Part shown: piece after piece, positions 38,910 through 45,716 of the stretch
Layout of the letters: the number at the start of each line of letters is the position of its first letter
Numbering within the stretch: the stretch's first letter is position 1
Source: Gemmatimonadales bacterium
Lineage (GTDB): Bacteria; Gemmatimonadota; Gemmatimonadetes; Gemmatimonadales; GWC2-71-9
Assembly (NCBI GenBank): GCA_025927545.1
Contig: JAICLE010000016.1
Coordinates: forward strand, 1 to 46,853
DNA length: 46,853 nucleotides
Reading direction: 5' to 3'
Made by a program: the position numbers and the translations under genes
The notes under the pieces: model-generated
What the model was told of the DNA's origin: nothing
The model's input: only the letters and a program-made list of their open reading frames with translations
Databases searched by the model: none

Positions 38910-39707
38910 TCACGTGGCCGGCGCGCGCCGCCGATGCCGCGGGCCGAACACGCACCCGGGATGCAGTCCCCGATTCTTGGGCGGCCATTCGAAGCAGAGA
39001 TCGGGCTTGGCCGTGCGGCCGTCCGCACGGTGGCGGCCGTGAAGGCTGCAGGCGACTCCATCCGGACCCAGATAGCCACAGGCGGAGATCATTTCGACGT
39101 CGAGCGAATACTCGCCGCCCCGCTCGATCTTGCAGAGGTAGGGCGATTGCCGTGAGCGCACGAGCGCCTCGAGCCGCTGTTGGGCCCGGGTGCACATGAT
39201 CTCGACCTGGAGATCGCGGCAGCACGCCGCCTTGCGGGTATGATCCGAGGTACGGCACGGTGCCGAGGCGCAGGGATTCTCGCCGGCAGGCGCGGCCCCG
39301 GGCTGGAGCACCGGGAGCGAGTGCGGCGGAAAGGGCAGGCTGCGCACCGCGTTCGCACCGTCCTCGACGACGACAAAACGGTCGTGTCCGAGTTGCAGGG
39401 GCTGCGGCTGGGGTTTGGCTCCCCGCGGCGCCGGACCCTCGAAGCCGTGCGCGCGGCATCGGGCCACGCTGCCGTCCTGGTGCAGGAATTTGCAGGCAAC
39501 GTGGAGGATGGCGTCGACGTACAGATCGCCTTCGCCCTCCCAGAGCTCGAGGAAGGTGATCCGGGCGGTATGGCCCAGGAGCCAGGTTGCTTCGTGATCG
39601 AGTGAACTCGGTCCCTCCTCCAGCTCGCCGATCCGAAGCGTGACGCGGAGGCTTTTGCACTGGGCACCGAGGGTTCGGCACGGCGGAACGGTGCGGGATG
39701 CCATCAT
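38910..39707 (-). CDS. Cysteine-rich hypothetical protein
   Basis: A 265-residue protein with about 15 Cys and no signal peptide or membrane helix. Pairs or clusters recur along it: CRTLGAQC near residue 10, ACKFLHQDGSVARCRAHG near 71, CASAPC then AACC near 150-162, and a terminal block with LCKIERGGEYSLDVEMISACGY, DGVACSLHGRHR and DLCFEWP. Spacing suggests several metal or Fe-S sites, or a disulfide-rich fold; I cannot assign a family. The start at 39707 leaves 77 bases to the Crp/Fnr-type palindrome that lies between it and the divergent cupredoxin gene. The reading frame is supported by domain-like sequence, not by a match I can name. Confidence 0.55.
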   Translation of the reverse strand: MMASRTVPPCRTLGAQCKSLRVTLRIGELEEGPSSLDHEATWLLGHTARITFLELWEGEGDLYVDAILHVACKFLHQDGSVARCRAHGFEGPAPRGAKPQPQPLQLGHDRFVVVEDGANAVRSLPFPPHSLPVLQPGAAPAGENPCASAPCRTSDHTRKAACCRDLQVEIMCTRAQQRLEALVRSRQSPYLCKIERGGEYSLDVEMISACGYLGPDGVACSLHGRHRADGRTAKPDLCFEWPPKNRGLHPGCVFGPRHRRRAPAT

Positions 39708-39784
39708 CGCCCAAAGCTAATCCGACGCGCTCAGCCTCGCGGGGGTCCACTTCCCTTTGCGAGTGATCAGAGTATGTTAGAAAT

Positions 39785-39804
39785 CTTGTGAAACGGTTCA
39801 CAAG
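39785..39804. promoter_or_regulatory. Perfect Crp/Fnr-family-type palindrome
   Basis: Arms CTTGTGAA (39785-39792) and TTCACAAG (39797-39804) are perfect inverted repeats around ACGG. The core TGTGA-N6-TCACA is the consensus layout of a Crp-type site. It lies 33 bases before the cupredoxin ATG and 77 bases from the divergent Cys-rich gene. On the plus strand it falls over the expected -35 of a possible -10 at 39812-39817 (TATCCT), so it could repress as easily as activate. The binding protein is unknown. Confidence 0.55.
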
Positions 39805-39837
39805 CGACAACTATCCTGTTTCGGAGGCGATGCGGCG

Positions 39838-40320
39838 ATGCGTGTGACTTCCATGGTGGCGGGCCTGGCCATTGCGTTGGCGGCCTGCGGTGGCGAGAAG
39901 AAACCCGAAGCTCAGTCCACGACGACGACGACGGCGGCGCCCGAGCAGCCGGCCGCGGCGCCCGCGGCGGCTCCGGCTGCCGGCGGTACGAATCACGATG
40001 TGAACATGGTCCTTGACGGCAGCACCTACAAATACGATCCGGCCGAGCTCACGATCAAGGCTGGAGACGTGGTGACGTTCCATAACAAGAGTGGCGGCCC
40101 GCACAACGTCTCGTTCTGGACGGACAGCATTCCGTCCGGCGCCGCTGACGTGCTGAAGGGTACGATGCCCGATCAGATGGCTCCGCTCGAGGGTCCGCTT
40201 CTCACCGAGCCCGACGCCGCCTACAAGATCAGCTTCGCGGGCGCGCCCACGGGAGAGTACAAGTTCTATTGCCTACCGCACTTGGCGCTCGGCATGCACG
40301 GGAAGCTGACGGTGCAGTAG
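39838..40320 (+). CDS. Plastocyanin/azurin-like cupredoxin lipoprotein
   Basis: A 160-residue blue copper protein. The signal ends in a lipobox (ALAAC17), followed by a Thr/Ala/Pro tether (residues 27-50) that would hold the copper domain off the membrane. The type 1 copper ligands are all present: His89 (GGPHNVSF), Cys145, His148 and Met153 (YCLPHLALGMHG). It probably carries electrons on the outer side of the membrane. With alternative complex III encoded 2.5 kb away, it is a reasonable acceptor for that complex, although the genes are not in one operon. GGAGG lies ten bases before the ATG. Confidence 0.9.
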   Translation: MRVTSMVAGLAIALAACGGEKKPEAQSTTTTTAAPEQPAAAPAAAPAAGGTNHDVNMVLDGSTYKYDPAELTIKAGDVVTFHNKSGGPHNVSFWTDSIPSGAADVLKGTMPDQMAPLEGPLLTEPDAAYKISFAGAPTGEYKFYCLPHLALGMHGKLTVQ

Positions 40321-40326
40321 AAGGGC

Positions 40327-40370
40327 GGAAGGACGGAAAGGCGGAAGGGGGTTTCCCTTTCCGTCCTTCC
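40327..40370. terminator. Long perfect hairpin of GGAAGG-type repeat between convergent genes
   Basis: Arms 40327-40341 and 40356-40370 are perfect 15-bp inverted repeats (GGAAGGACGGAAAGG and its complement) around a 14-base loop, 6 bases after the cupredoxin stop and before the convergent PAP2-type gene. There is no long U-tract, only GTCGTTT on the plus strand, so it may end transcription from both sides or simply protect 3' ends. The 5' arm is part of the 22-base segment that also occurs at 19077-19098. Confidence 0.55.
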
Positions 40371-40383
40371 GTCGTTTAATCCC

Positions 40384-40415
40384 TTCCGTCTTTCCATCCT
40401 TCCGTCTTTCCATCC
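40384..40415. repeat. Tandem repeat of a 16-bp unit
   Basis: TTCCGTCTTTCCATCC is present twice in direct, perfect tandem (40384-40399 and 40400-40415), followed by a partial third copy. It belongs to the same pyrimidine-rich CCTTCC family as the repeats near 19229-19272, and it abuts the 3' end of the PAP2-type gene at 40428. Confidence 0.75.
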
Positions 40416-40427
40416 TTCCGCCTTCCG

Positions 40428-41324
40428 TCACCCTCCAGCCAGCGATCCAACGCCCAGCGCGACCACCGTTCCCACCGCGAGTCCCGCCAGCGCGTCCACC
40501 GCGTAGTGCATCTGGCAGTAGACCACGCCCACCGTGAGCAGGACCGTCGGCACGAGCAGAATCAGGCCGAGCCTGCGTGAGCCCTGCGCGGCCGCGATGG
40601 CGGCGGCCACCGTGGCCGCCACGTGCGAGCTGGGGAACGCCGCGCCGTAGGAGCTCCCGCGTTCGAGTGTGCGGTAGACCAGGCGGGCGGCGGGGTTGTC
40701 AAGGAACCACGCTGCGGGGTGCGGAAATGCGTAGTACGGCCCGGCCACGGGGAAGAAGACAAACACCAGATAGCACACGACGAACGTCGTCATCACCGCC
40801 AGCACGAACCGCCGCACCGCCGGCAGGTTACCGCGGGCGAGGAACCAGAACGCAGGCACCGAGACGACGAAGTAGTACGAGAAATAGGCCGCATGAAACA
40901 CGGTGGACCAGAGCACGCTCGGCGCCGCCTGCCACCATTCGCGGCTCACCTGGCTCCCGAACAGCGCCAGCTCCCAGTACTGTACCACCGCGTCGTGCAC
41001 CGCGGCGCCGGCCCGGTTCAGCACGTCCAGCTCGCCGTACAAAATGGGGAGGAGGAGCAGAGGGTAGATCTCGCGAATGGTCCGGCCCGTGCGGCCGAGC
41101 CCCGCGCGGGTGAGCAGGACGATCAGCACGGCGGCGAGGACGTTGGCCGAGGCTACCCACCAGCACTCCGGCTGTCCCGGCGCGCGATGGACCGCGACGG
41201 CGGTGACGACGGCCAGGTAGCCGAGCAGCACCAGGTCCACTACGTCCAGCCGGGGTCCACTCCGTGGCGCGTGCTTGCCCGCGGCCGGCGGCACGGCTAG
41301 AGCCAGCCGGCGGCCCGATACCAT
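40428..41324 (-). CDS. PAP2/Aur1-like membrane protein, candidate sphingolipid headgroup enzyme
   Basis: A 298-residue polytopic protein with about six helices. The PAP2-superfamily catalytic elements are in the second half: YGAAFPSSHVAATVAAA (PSSH, near residue 232) and CQMHYAVDALAGLAVGT (H-x3-D, near 275). There is no clear KX6RP motif, as in the Aur1/IPC-synthase-like branch rather than classic phosphatases. The upstream three genes in the same operon look like serine palmitoyltransferase, ceramide synthase and ceramide reductase. A role in adding or removing a phospho-headgroup on ceramide is therefore a good hypothesis, but a plain lipid phosphatase is not excluded. The ATG at 41324 follows GGAGGAG and overlaps cerR by 28 bases. 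Confidence 0.7.
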   Translation of the reverse strand: MVSGRRLALAVPPAAGKHAPRSGPRLDVVDLVLLGYLAVVTAVAVHRAPGQPECWWVASANVLAAVLIVLLTRAGLGRTGRTIREIYPLLLLPILYGELDVLNRAGAAVHDAVVQYWELALFGSQVSREWWQAAPSVLWSTVFHAAYFSYYFVVSVPAFWFLARGNLPAVRRFVLAVMTTFVVCYLVFVFFPVAGPYYAFPHPAAWFLDNPAARLVYRTLERGSSYGAAFPSSHVAATVAAAIAAAQGSRRLGLILLVPTVLLTVGVVYCQMHYAVDALAGLAVGTVVALGVGSLAGG

Positions 41325-42265
41325 CGGTACGTCTCCTCCAGTCCCGTCCCCAGGTCCCGCTCGGCATGCCATCCCGAGTCGGTGGTAAGTGGACCGGGAT
41401 CACCGGTCCAGGCCGGCTGGAAGAACTCGTTCGCCTTGTCGGCGGTGAGGATGGTGGTCTGGCCGACGAGCCGCGCGGCGGCCTCGGTGATCCGCAGGAC
41501 GCCTCGGCCGACGGGAGCGGGCACCCGGATGAGCGCGGGCGACCGGCCCATGACCCGCCCGACCGTGCGCGCCATAGCGGCGCCGGTGAAGATCTCCGGG
41601 TGGCAGGGATAGTAGGTACGCCGCGCGGCCGCGGCGCTGGTGCCCGCGGCAATGAGTGCCTCCGCCAGGTCGGCGGCGTACACCGCGGAGAGTTCCTGGC
41701 TCCCGTCGCCCAGCACCGGCGCGAAGCCGAGGCGGGCGAGTCGGAAGACCTTCAGGACTTCCCGGTCACGCGGTCCGTAGACGAGGGGCGGCCGCAGGAT
41801 CGTCCACGCGAGCGAGCTGGCCCTGACCACGTGCTCGGCCGCGAGCTTGCTGCGCCCATAGGCCGTCACCGGTTGTGGCGGCTCGTCCCCCCGGAGCGGC
41901 CGGCCCCTGCCCGCGGGTCCGGCCGCCGCCATCGAAGACACCATCACCAGTCGGCCCGCTCCCGCGCGCTCGGCCGCCCCGACCACGTTGCGGGTGCCGT
42001 CCCGGTTGGCGGCCAGAAAGTCGGCTTCGGTCCGGGCCGCCACCAGACCGGCAACATGATACACGATGTCCTGCCCCTCGCACGCGCGCTCCAGTGCGGG
42101 CCGGTCGTGCAGGTCTCCCGCCACGACGCGCACCCCAAGCGGCGCGAGTGCCGCGGCCTTGGCGGGGGCGCGCGCCAGCGCGGTGAGCTCGACTCCGTGC
42201 CGCCGCAGGGCCTCCGCCAGGTGGCTGCCGACGAACCCGGTCGCGCCGGTGACCAGCGCCTTCAT
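41297..42265 (-). CDS. cerR: NAD-dependent epimerase/dehydratase-family oxidoreductase, candidate ceramide reductase
   Basis: A 322-residue extended short-chain dehydrogenase. Rossmann motif VTGATGFVGSHLAEAL (residues 5-20), Asp of the adenine pocket in AGDLHD, VYHVAG, the catalytic Ser in MVSSMAAAG and the Y-x3-K pair YGRSK near residue 138. In Caulobacter a member annotated as epimerase/dehydratase (CerR) reduces the 3-keto group in bacterial ceramide synthesis. Here the gene lies directly after the serine palmitoyltransferase and GNAT genes with an ATGA overlap, which supports the same role. From sequence alone only the fold and cofactor type are certain. Confidence 0.65.
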   Translation of the reverse strand: MKALVTGATGFVGSHLAEALRRHGVELTALARAPAKAAALAPLGVRVVAGDLHDRPALERACEGQDIVYHVAGLVAARTEADFLAANRDGTRNVVGAAERAGAGRLVMVSSMAAAGPAGRGRPLRGDEPPQPVTAYGRSKLAAEHVVRASSLAWTILRPPLVYGPRDREVLKVFRLARLGFAPVLGDGSQELSAVYAADLAEALIAAGTSAAAARRTYYPCHPEIFTGAAMARTVGRVMGRSPALIRVPAPVGRGVLRITEAAARLVGQTTILTADKANEFFQPAWTGDPGPLTTDSGWHAERDLGTGLEETYRWYRAAGWL

Positions 42266-43398
42266 ATCGGCCGATCATAGAGCCGGTAGGTCTTGTACAC
42301 CCGGAACGTCATCTTCTCGAGGCCCGCGTTCATCGCGGGGTTGTCTTCCAGGATCCAGCCCGCCTCTCCCCAGTAGATCCCGCGCTCGCCGGACCTGGTC
42401 CAGATCCAGTGGTAAAGCATTGCGTCGACCCCCTTGCCGCGGTACTCCGGCAGGATGCCGAGCAGCAGGATGCGCGCGCGGCGGATCTTCCGCCGCTTGA
42501 GCGCCCACAGGAGCTTGAGGATCATCGGGAAGAGCCGGCCCGAACGGTTGCCGCGGAAGACGACGTTGAGGTCCGGCAGCGCGATGCCGAAGCCGATCAC
42601 CTTGCCGTCCTTCTCCGCGATCGGCACCAGCTCCGGGATGACGACCGGCTTGAACTGCTCCGCCAGGTGATCGATCTCGTGCTCCGTCATCGGAACGAAG
42701 CCCCAGTTCTTTTCCCACGCGGCGTTGTAGAGCTCCTTGATGCGCCCCACCTCGCCCTCGAAGTCCCGCATGTCGAGCGGCCGGATGGTGATCCCCATCC
42801 GCTGGCGGATCAACTCCGTGGCCCGTGCCAGGCGCTCTGGGACCGGGACGTACCCCGCTTCGCTGCCCCCCTGATACACCCAGAGGTCCTTTGCCTTGGT
42901 GAACCCCGCGCGCTCGAGCAGGGCGACGTAGGAACGGGGGTTGTGCGGCATCATGAGCGTGGGCGGCGTGTCGAAGCCATCCACCAGCAGCCCGCACTCG
43001 TCATTCACCGAGAACGAGGCGGGACCGCGGAGGACGTCGTGCCCCCGCTCGCGGCACCAGTCGGCGGCGGCGCGGAGCAGCGCGTCGGCGACGGCCTGAT
43101 CGTCGATGCTCTCGAAGAAGCCGAAGAAGCCGACCCGGTCGTGATGGGTCTCGTTGTGCAGGCGGTTGGTGATGGCGGCAACGCGGCCGACCACCTGGCC
43201 ATCGCGTTCGGCCAGGAAGTACTCGGCCTCGGCGTGCTCGAAGAAGGGATTCCGCTCGCGGGAGAGGAGCGACGCGACGTCCCGACGCAACGGCGGGACC
43301 CAGAGCGGGTCCCGCGCGTGGAGCCGGTAGGGCAGATCGATGAAGCGCTCGAGGTCCCGCCGCCCGCGCGCCGCGCGGACGCGCAGCGGATCGGTCAG
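42262..43398 (-). CDS. bcerS: Large GNAT-fold acyltransferase, candidate bacterial ceramide synthase
   Basis: A 378-residue cytoplasmic protein. The N-terminal half (FIDLPYRLHARDPLWVPPLR, NPFFEHAEAEYFLAERDGQVVGRVAAI, GFFGFFESIDDQAVADALL) and the C-terminal half (AEKDGKVIGFGIALPDLN, ILLLGILPEYRGKGVDAMLYHWIW) each have GNAT features; the second holds the acyl-CoA-type loop. Bacterial ceramide synthase of Caulobacter belongs to this large N-acetyltransferase-like group and N-acylates the sphingoid base. The assignment here rests on fold plus position beside serine palmitoyltransferase. No ATG, GTG or TTG occurs near the domain start. A CTG at 43398, overlapping the spt stop as CTGA and preceded by GGAGG, is the best start. 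Confidence 0.62.
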   Translation of the reverse strand: MTDPLRVRAARGRRDLERFIDLPYRLHARDPLWVPPLRRDVASLLSRERNPFFEHAEAEYFLAERDGQVVGRVAAITNRLHNETHHDRVGFFGFFESIDDQAVADALLRAAADWCRERGHDVLRGPASFSVNDECGLLVDGFDTPPTLMMPHNPRSYVALLERAGFTKAKDLWVYQGGSEAGYVPVPERLARATELIRQRMGITIRPLDMRDFEGEVGRIKELYNAAWEKNWGFVPMTEHEIDHLAEQFKPVVIPELVPIAEKDGKVIGFGIALPDLNVVFRGNRSGRLFPMILKLLWALKRRKIRRARILLLGILPEYRGKGVDAMLYHWIWTRSGERGIYWGEAGWILEDNPAMNAGLEKMTFRVYKTYRLYDRPI

Positions 43399-44600
43399 AT
43401 GACCTCCAGGTCCCGTCCGATCCGCGCGAACTGCTCGAGCGCGAAGTCGATCTGCTCGAACGTATGCGTAGCCATGAGGCTGGTGCGAAGGCGGCACTGC
43501 GATGCCGACACCGCGGGCGGGGCCACGGGGTTGGTGAACACCCCGGCGTCGAACAGCCGGCGCCACATCAGGAAGGTCTTCTCCAGCGGCCCGATGAGCA
43601 CGGGCACGATGGGCGTCTGGGTGGGCCCGATCTCGAACCCGAGGCTGCGGAAGCCCGCCTGGAGCCGTCGGGTGTTGGCCCAGAGCCGGTCCCGCCGGGC
43701 GGGCTCGTCCTGGAGCACCTGGAGCGCCGCGAGGACGCCCGCGGTGTTGGCCGGGGGCAGCGAGGCGGTAAAGATCAGCGGCCGGCTGTGGTGGCGCAGG
43801 TAGTGGACGACGCTTTCCGAGGCCGCCACGAAGCCGCCGATGGAGGCGAGCGACTTGGAGAACGTGCCGGCGATGATGTCCACCTCTTCGGTCATGCCGA
43901 AATGGGCCGCGGTGCCATCGCCATTGGGGCCCAGCACGCCCAGGGCATGCGCATCGTCGAGTGCCAGGGCGGCCCCGTACTTCCGCGCCACCCGTACGAG
44001 CGCGGGCACGTCCGCGATGTTGCCCTCCATGGAGTAGACGCCGTCTACCACGATCATGGAGCCCTTGCCGGCGCCATTCCGTTCCATCCGGCGCTCCAGA
44101 TTGGCCAGGTCGCCGTGATTGAACCGCTCCGTGTCGCCGTAGGACAGCTTGGCGCCGTCCACGATCGACGCGTGGTCGAGCTTGTCGAGGTAGACCACCT
44201 CGCCCCGTCCGACGAGACCGGAGATGAGGCCCAGATTGGCCGAGTAGCCCGTGGAGAAGACGAGGCAGGCTTCCTTGCCCAGGAACTCGGCCAAGGAGCG
44301 CTCGAGCTGCTCGTGCAGGTCGAGGGTGCCGTTCAGAAAGCGGCTGCCGGTGCAGCCCGAGCCGTAGCGGCTCAGCGCGCGCGAGGCGGCCTCGAGGACC
44401 TTCGGATGGTGTGTCAGGCCGAGATAGTTGTTCGACCCCAGCATGATCCGCTTCTGGCCGTCGATGACGACGACGGTGTCTTCCGACTCGGAGATCGGTT
44501 TGAAATACGGATACAGGCCGATGGCCTGCAGCTCATGCGCTTTGGTGAATTCGCGGCACTTATCGAACAGCGCGACCTGTTGCAGCTCTTGGGTATCCAC
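43395..44600 (-). CDS. spt: Serine palmitoyltransferase (alpha-oxoamine synthase family)
   Basis: A 401-residue PLP enzyme that would condense serine with an acyl-thioester to 3-ketosphinganine, the first step of sphingolipid synthesis. PLP-site residues: His143 (DHASIVDGAKLS), the DDAHALGVLGP motif (Asp216, His218) and Lys249 (GTFSKSLASIGGF). Several stretches match bacterial serine palmitoyltransferases better than 2-amino-3-ketobutyrate ligase or BioF: GLYPYFKPI, GSNNYLGLTHHP, GCTGSRFLNGTLDLHEQLE, EKTF and SLMATHT. This comparison is from memory of Sphingobacterium-type sequences. It is first in an operon with acyltransferase, reductase and PAP2-type genes. KBL or BioF activity is the main alternative. 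Confidence 0.82.
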   Translation of the reverse strand: MDTQELQQVALFDKCREFTKAHELQAIGLYPYFKPISESEDTVVVIDGQKRIMLGSNNYLGLTHHPKVLEAASRALSRYGSGCTGSRFLNGTLDLHEQLERSLAEFLGKEACLVFSTGYSANLGLISGLVGRGEVVYLDKLDHASIVDGAKLSYGDTERFNHGDLANLERRMERNGAGKGSMIVVDGVYSMEGNIADVPALVRVARKYGAALALDDAHALGVLGPNGDGTAAHFGMTEEVDIIAGTFSKSLASIGGFVAASESVVHYLRHHSRPLIFTASLPPANTAGVLAALQVLQDEPARRDRLWANTRRLQAGFRSLGFEIGPTQTPIVPVLIGPLEKTFLMWRRLFDAGVFTNPVAPPAVSASQCRLRTSLMATHTFEQIDFALEQFARIGRDLEVI

Positions 44601-44821
44601 TGTGCCTCGACAGAGGGGTAGTGAGGGGGGGTCCTCACATCACCATGTGGCTGAACGGTTTAAAGTAGCCACCGCGGGGCGGTGACACAAGTTGCATGGC
44701 TGCGGCTGCCGCGCAGCCTGGAATGAAACGGCGCTCGTGGCGCAAGGCCCGCGCCGCTTGACTTGAACCTTCGAACGGAAGAGCTTACGAGAGCCGCAGG
44801 GTCAGCCGAAGGAGCCCGCCA
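44601..44821. other. Divergent intergenic region between spt and soxY
   Basis: A 221-bp gap. It holds a 6-bp inverted repeat CACCGC/GCGGTG near 44671-44685 and an AT-rich patch (GGTTTAAAGTAG, near 44657-44668) that could be part of an spt promoter on the minus strand. On the plus side TTGACT (44759-44764) is a -35-like hexamer, but no good -10 follows at the right distance. No ORF of interest is seen. Confidence 0.35.
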
Positions 44822-45331
44822 ATGGCGTCAGAAAGTTCGTCCCGCCGCTCGTTTCTCCGCCGCTGTGCCGTTGCCGGTGCAGGATTGTTCGGATCCGGCA
44901 CCCTGCTCCACGGGGAGCGGCTGCTCGCGCTCCAGCGGCCGTCACTCGGGCCGGGCGACCCGGAAGTTCCCAACGAGGCGGTGGCCAAGATCCTGAAGGA
45001 TCTCTTCGGCGACCGTCCCATCCGGAAGGGGCACCTCTCGCTCGACATGCCGCTGGTGGCGGAGGACGGGCGGATCGTCCCGGTGATCATCGAAAGCGAT
45101 CTGCCGATGACACCCGCGAACTACGTGAAGGCAGTGCACCTGATCGTGGACCACAATCCCGACCCGCACCTGGCCGCGTACTATCTGACCCCCGCGCTTG
45201 GCTCGGTGGCCCTCCAGACCCGGATCAAGATGAAGCGTACCACGTGGTGTCGCGCCATCTGCGAGACCTCCACCGGTGATGTGTGGGGCGCCTACGCCCA
45301 CGTCAACGTCTCCCTGAACGGATGCGGCTGA
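44822..45331 (+). CDS. soxY: Sulfur-carrier protein SoxY
   Basis: A 169-residue periplasmic protein with a twin-arginine signal (SRRSFLRRCAVAGAGLFGSG). The mature domain is SoxY-like, and the penultimate residue is the carrier Cys168 on a C-terminal swinging arm (VSLNGCG). Classical SoxY ends GGCGG; here it is NGCG with a single terminal Gly. In the Sox pathway the Cys holds thiosulfate-derived sulfane sulfur while other Sox proteins process it. Overlaps soxZ as TGATG. No soxX, A, B, C or D is in the window. Confidence 0.88.
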   Translation: MASESSSRRSFLRRCAVAGAGLFGSGTLLHGERLLALQRPSLGPGDPEVPNEAVAKILKDLFGDRPIRKGHLSLDMPLVAEDGRIVPVIIESDLPMTPANYVKAVHLIVDHNPDPHLAAYYLTPALGSVALQTRIKMKRTTWCRAICETSTGDVWGAYAHVNVSLNGCG

Positions 45332-45663
45332 TGAGCATCGGCGACGCCAGAATCCGGATTCCCGACCGCATCTCCCGCGGCGACCTCATCACGGTCAACG
45401 CCATCATCTCGCACCCGATGGACACGGGCTTCTTCCGCACTCCCGAGGGCCAGCCGATTCCCGCGTTCTTCGTCAAGGACGTCGTGGTGACCTATGGCGA
45501 CGAGGAAGTGGCGCGGTTCGTCTGGACCTCGGGAGTGAGCAAGGACCCGATCGTCAGCTTCACGCTCAAGGCCGACCGGGAAGCGCCGCTCACGCTCACC
45601 TGGACCGACAACAGGGGCAGCGTCTACCGCCGGGCGGCCGACGTCGCCTTCGCTTCCGCCTAG
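45331..45663 (+). CDS. soxZ: SoxZ, partner of SoxY
   Basis: A 110-residue beta-sandwich protein without its own signal peptide, exported in complex with SoxY. The signature is clear: RIRIPDRISRGDLITVNAIISHPMDTGFFR, then IPAFFVKDVVVTYGDEEVARFVWTSGVSKDP and FTLKADREAPLTLTWTDNRG. The ATG overlaps the soxY stop; a longer upstream opening inside soxY is rejected. Confidence 0.93.
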   Translation: MSIGDARIRIPDRISRGDLITVNAIISHPMDTGFFRTPEGQPIPAFFVKDVVVTYGDEEVARFVWTSGVSKDPIVSFTLKADREAPLTLTWTDNRGSVYRRAADVAFASA

Positions 45664-45716
45664 CTCGCTCCACGCTCTCCACCGCTCTCTTCACCGCGCT
45701 GCACCTCGTCGGCGTC

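Noticed and set aside
38303-39079. A longer sigma factor starting at 39079
   Set aside because: The extra 86 residues lack any sigma-factor sequence, and GTG 38821 has GGAGG at the right distance.
43395-44600. Calling the PLP enzyme 2-amino-3-ketobutyrate CoA ligase (Kbl)
   Set aside because: There is no threonine dehydrogenase gene beside it, and the sequence features and neighbours fit serine palmitoyltransferase better. Kbl remains the alternative to test.
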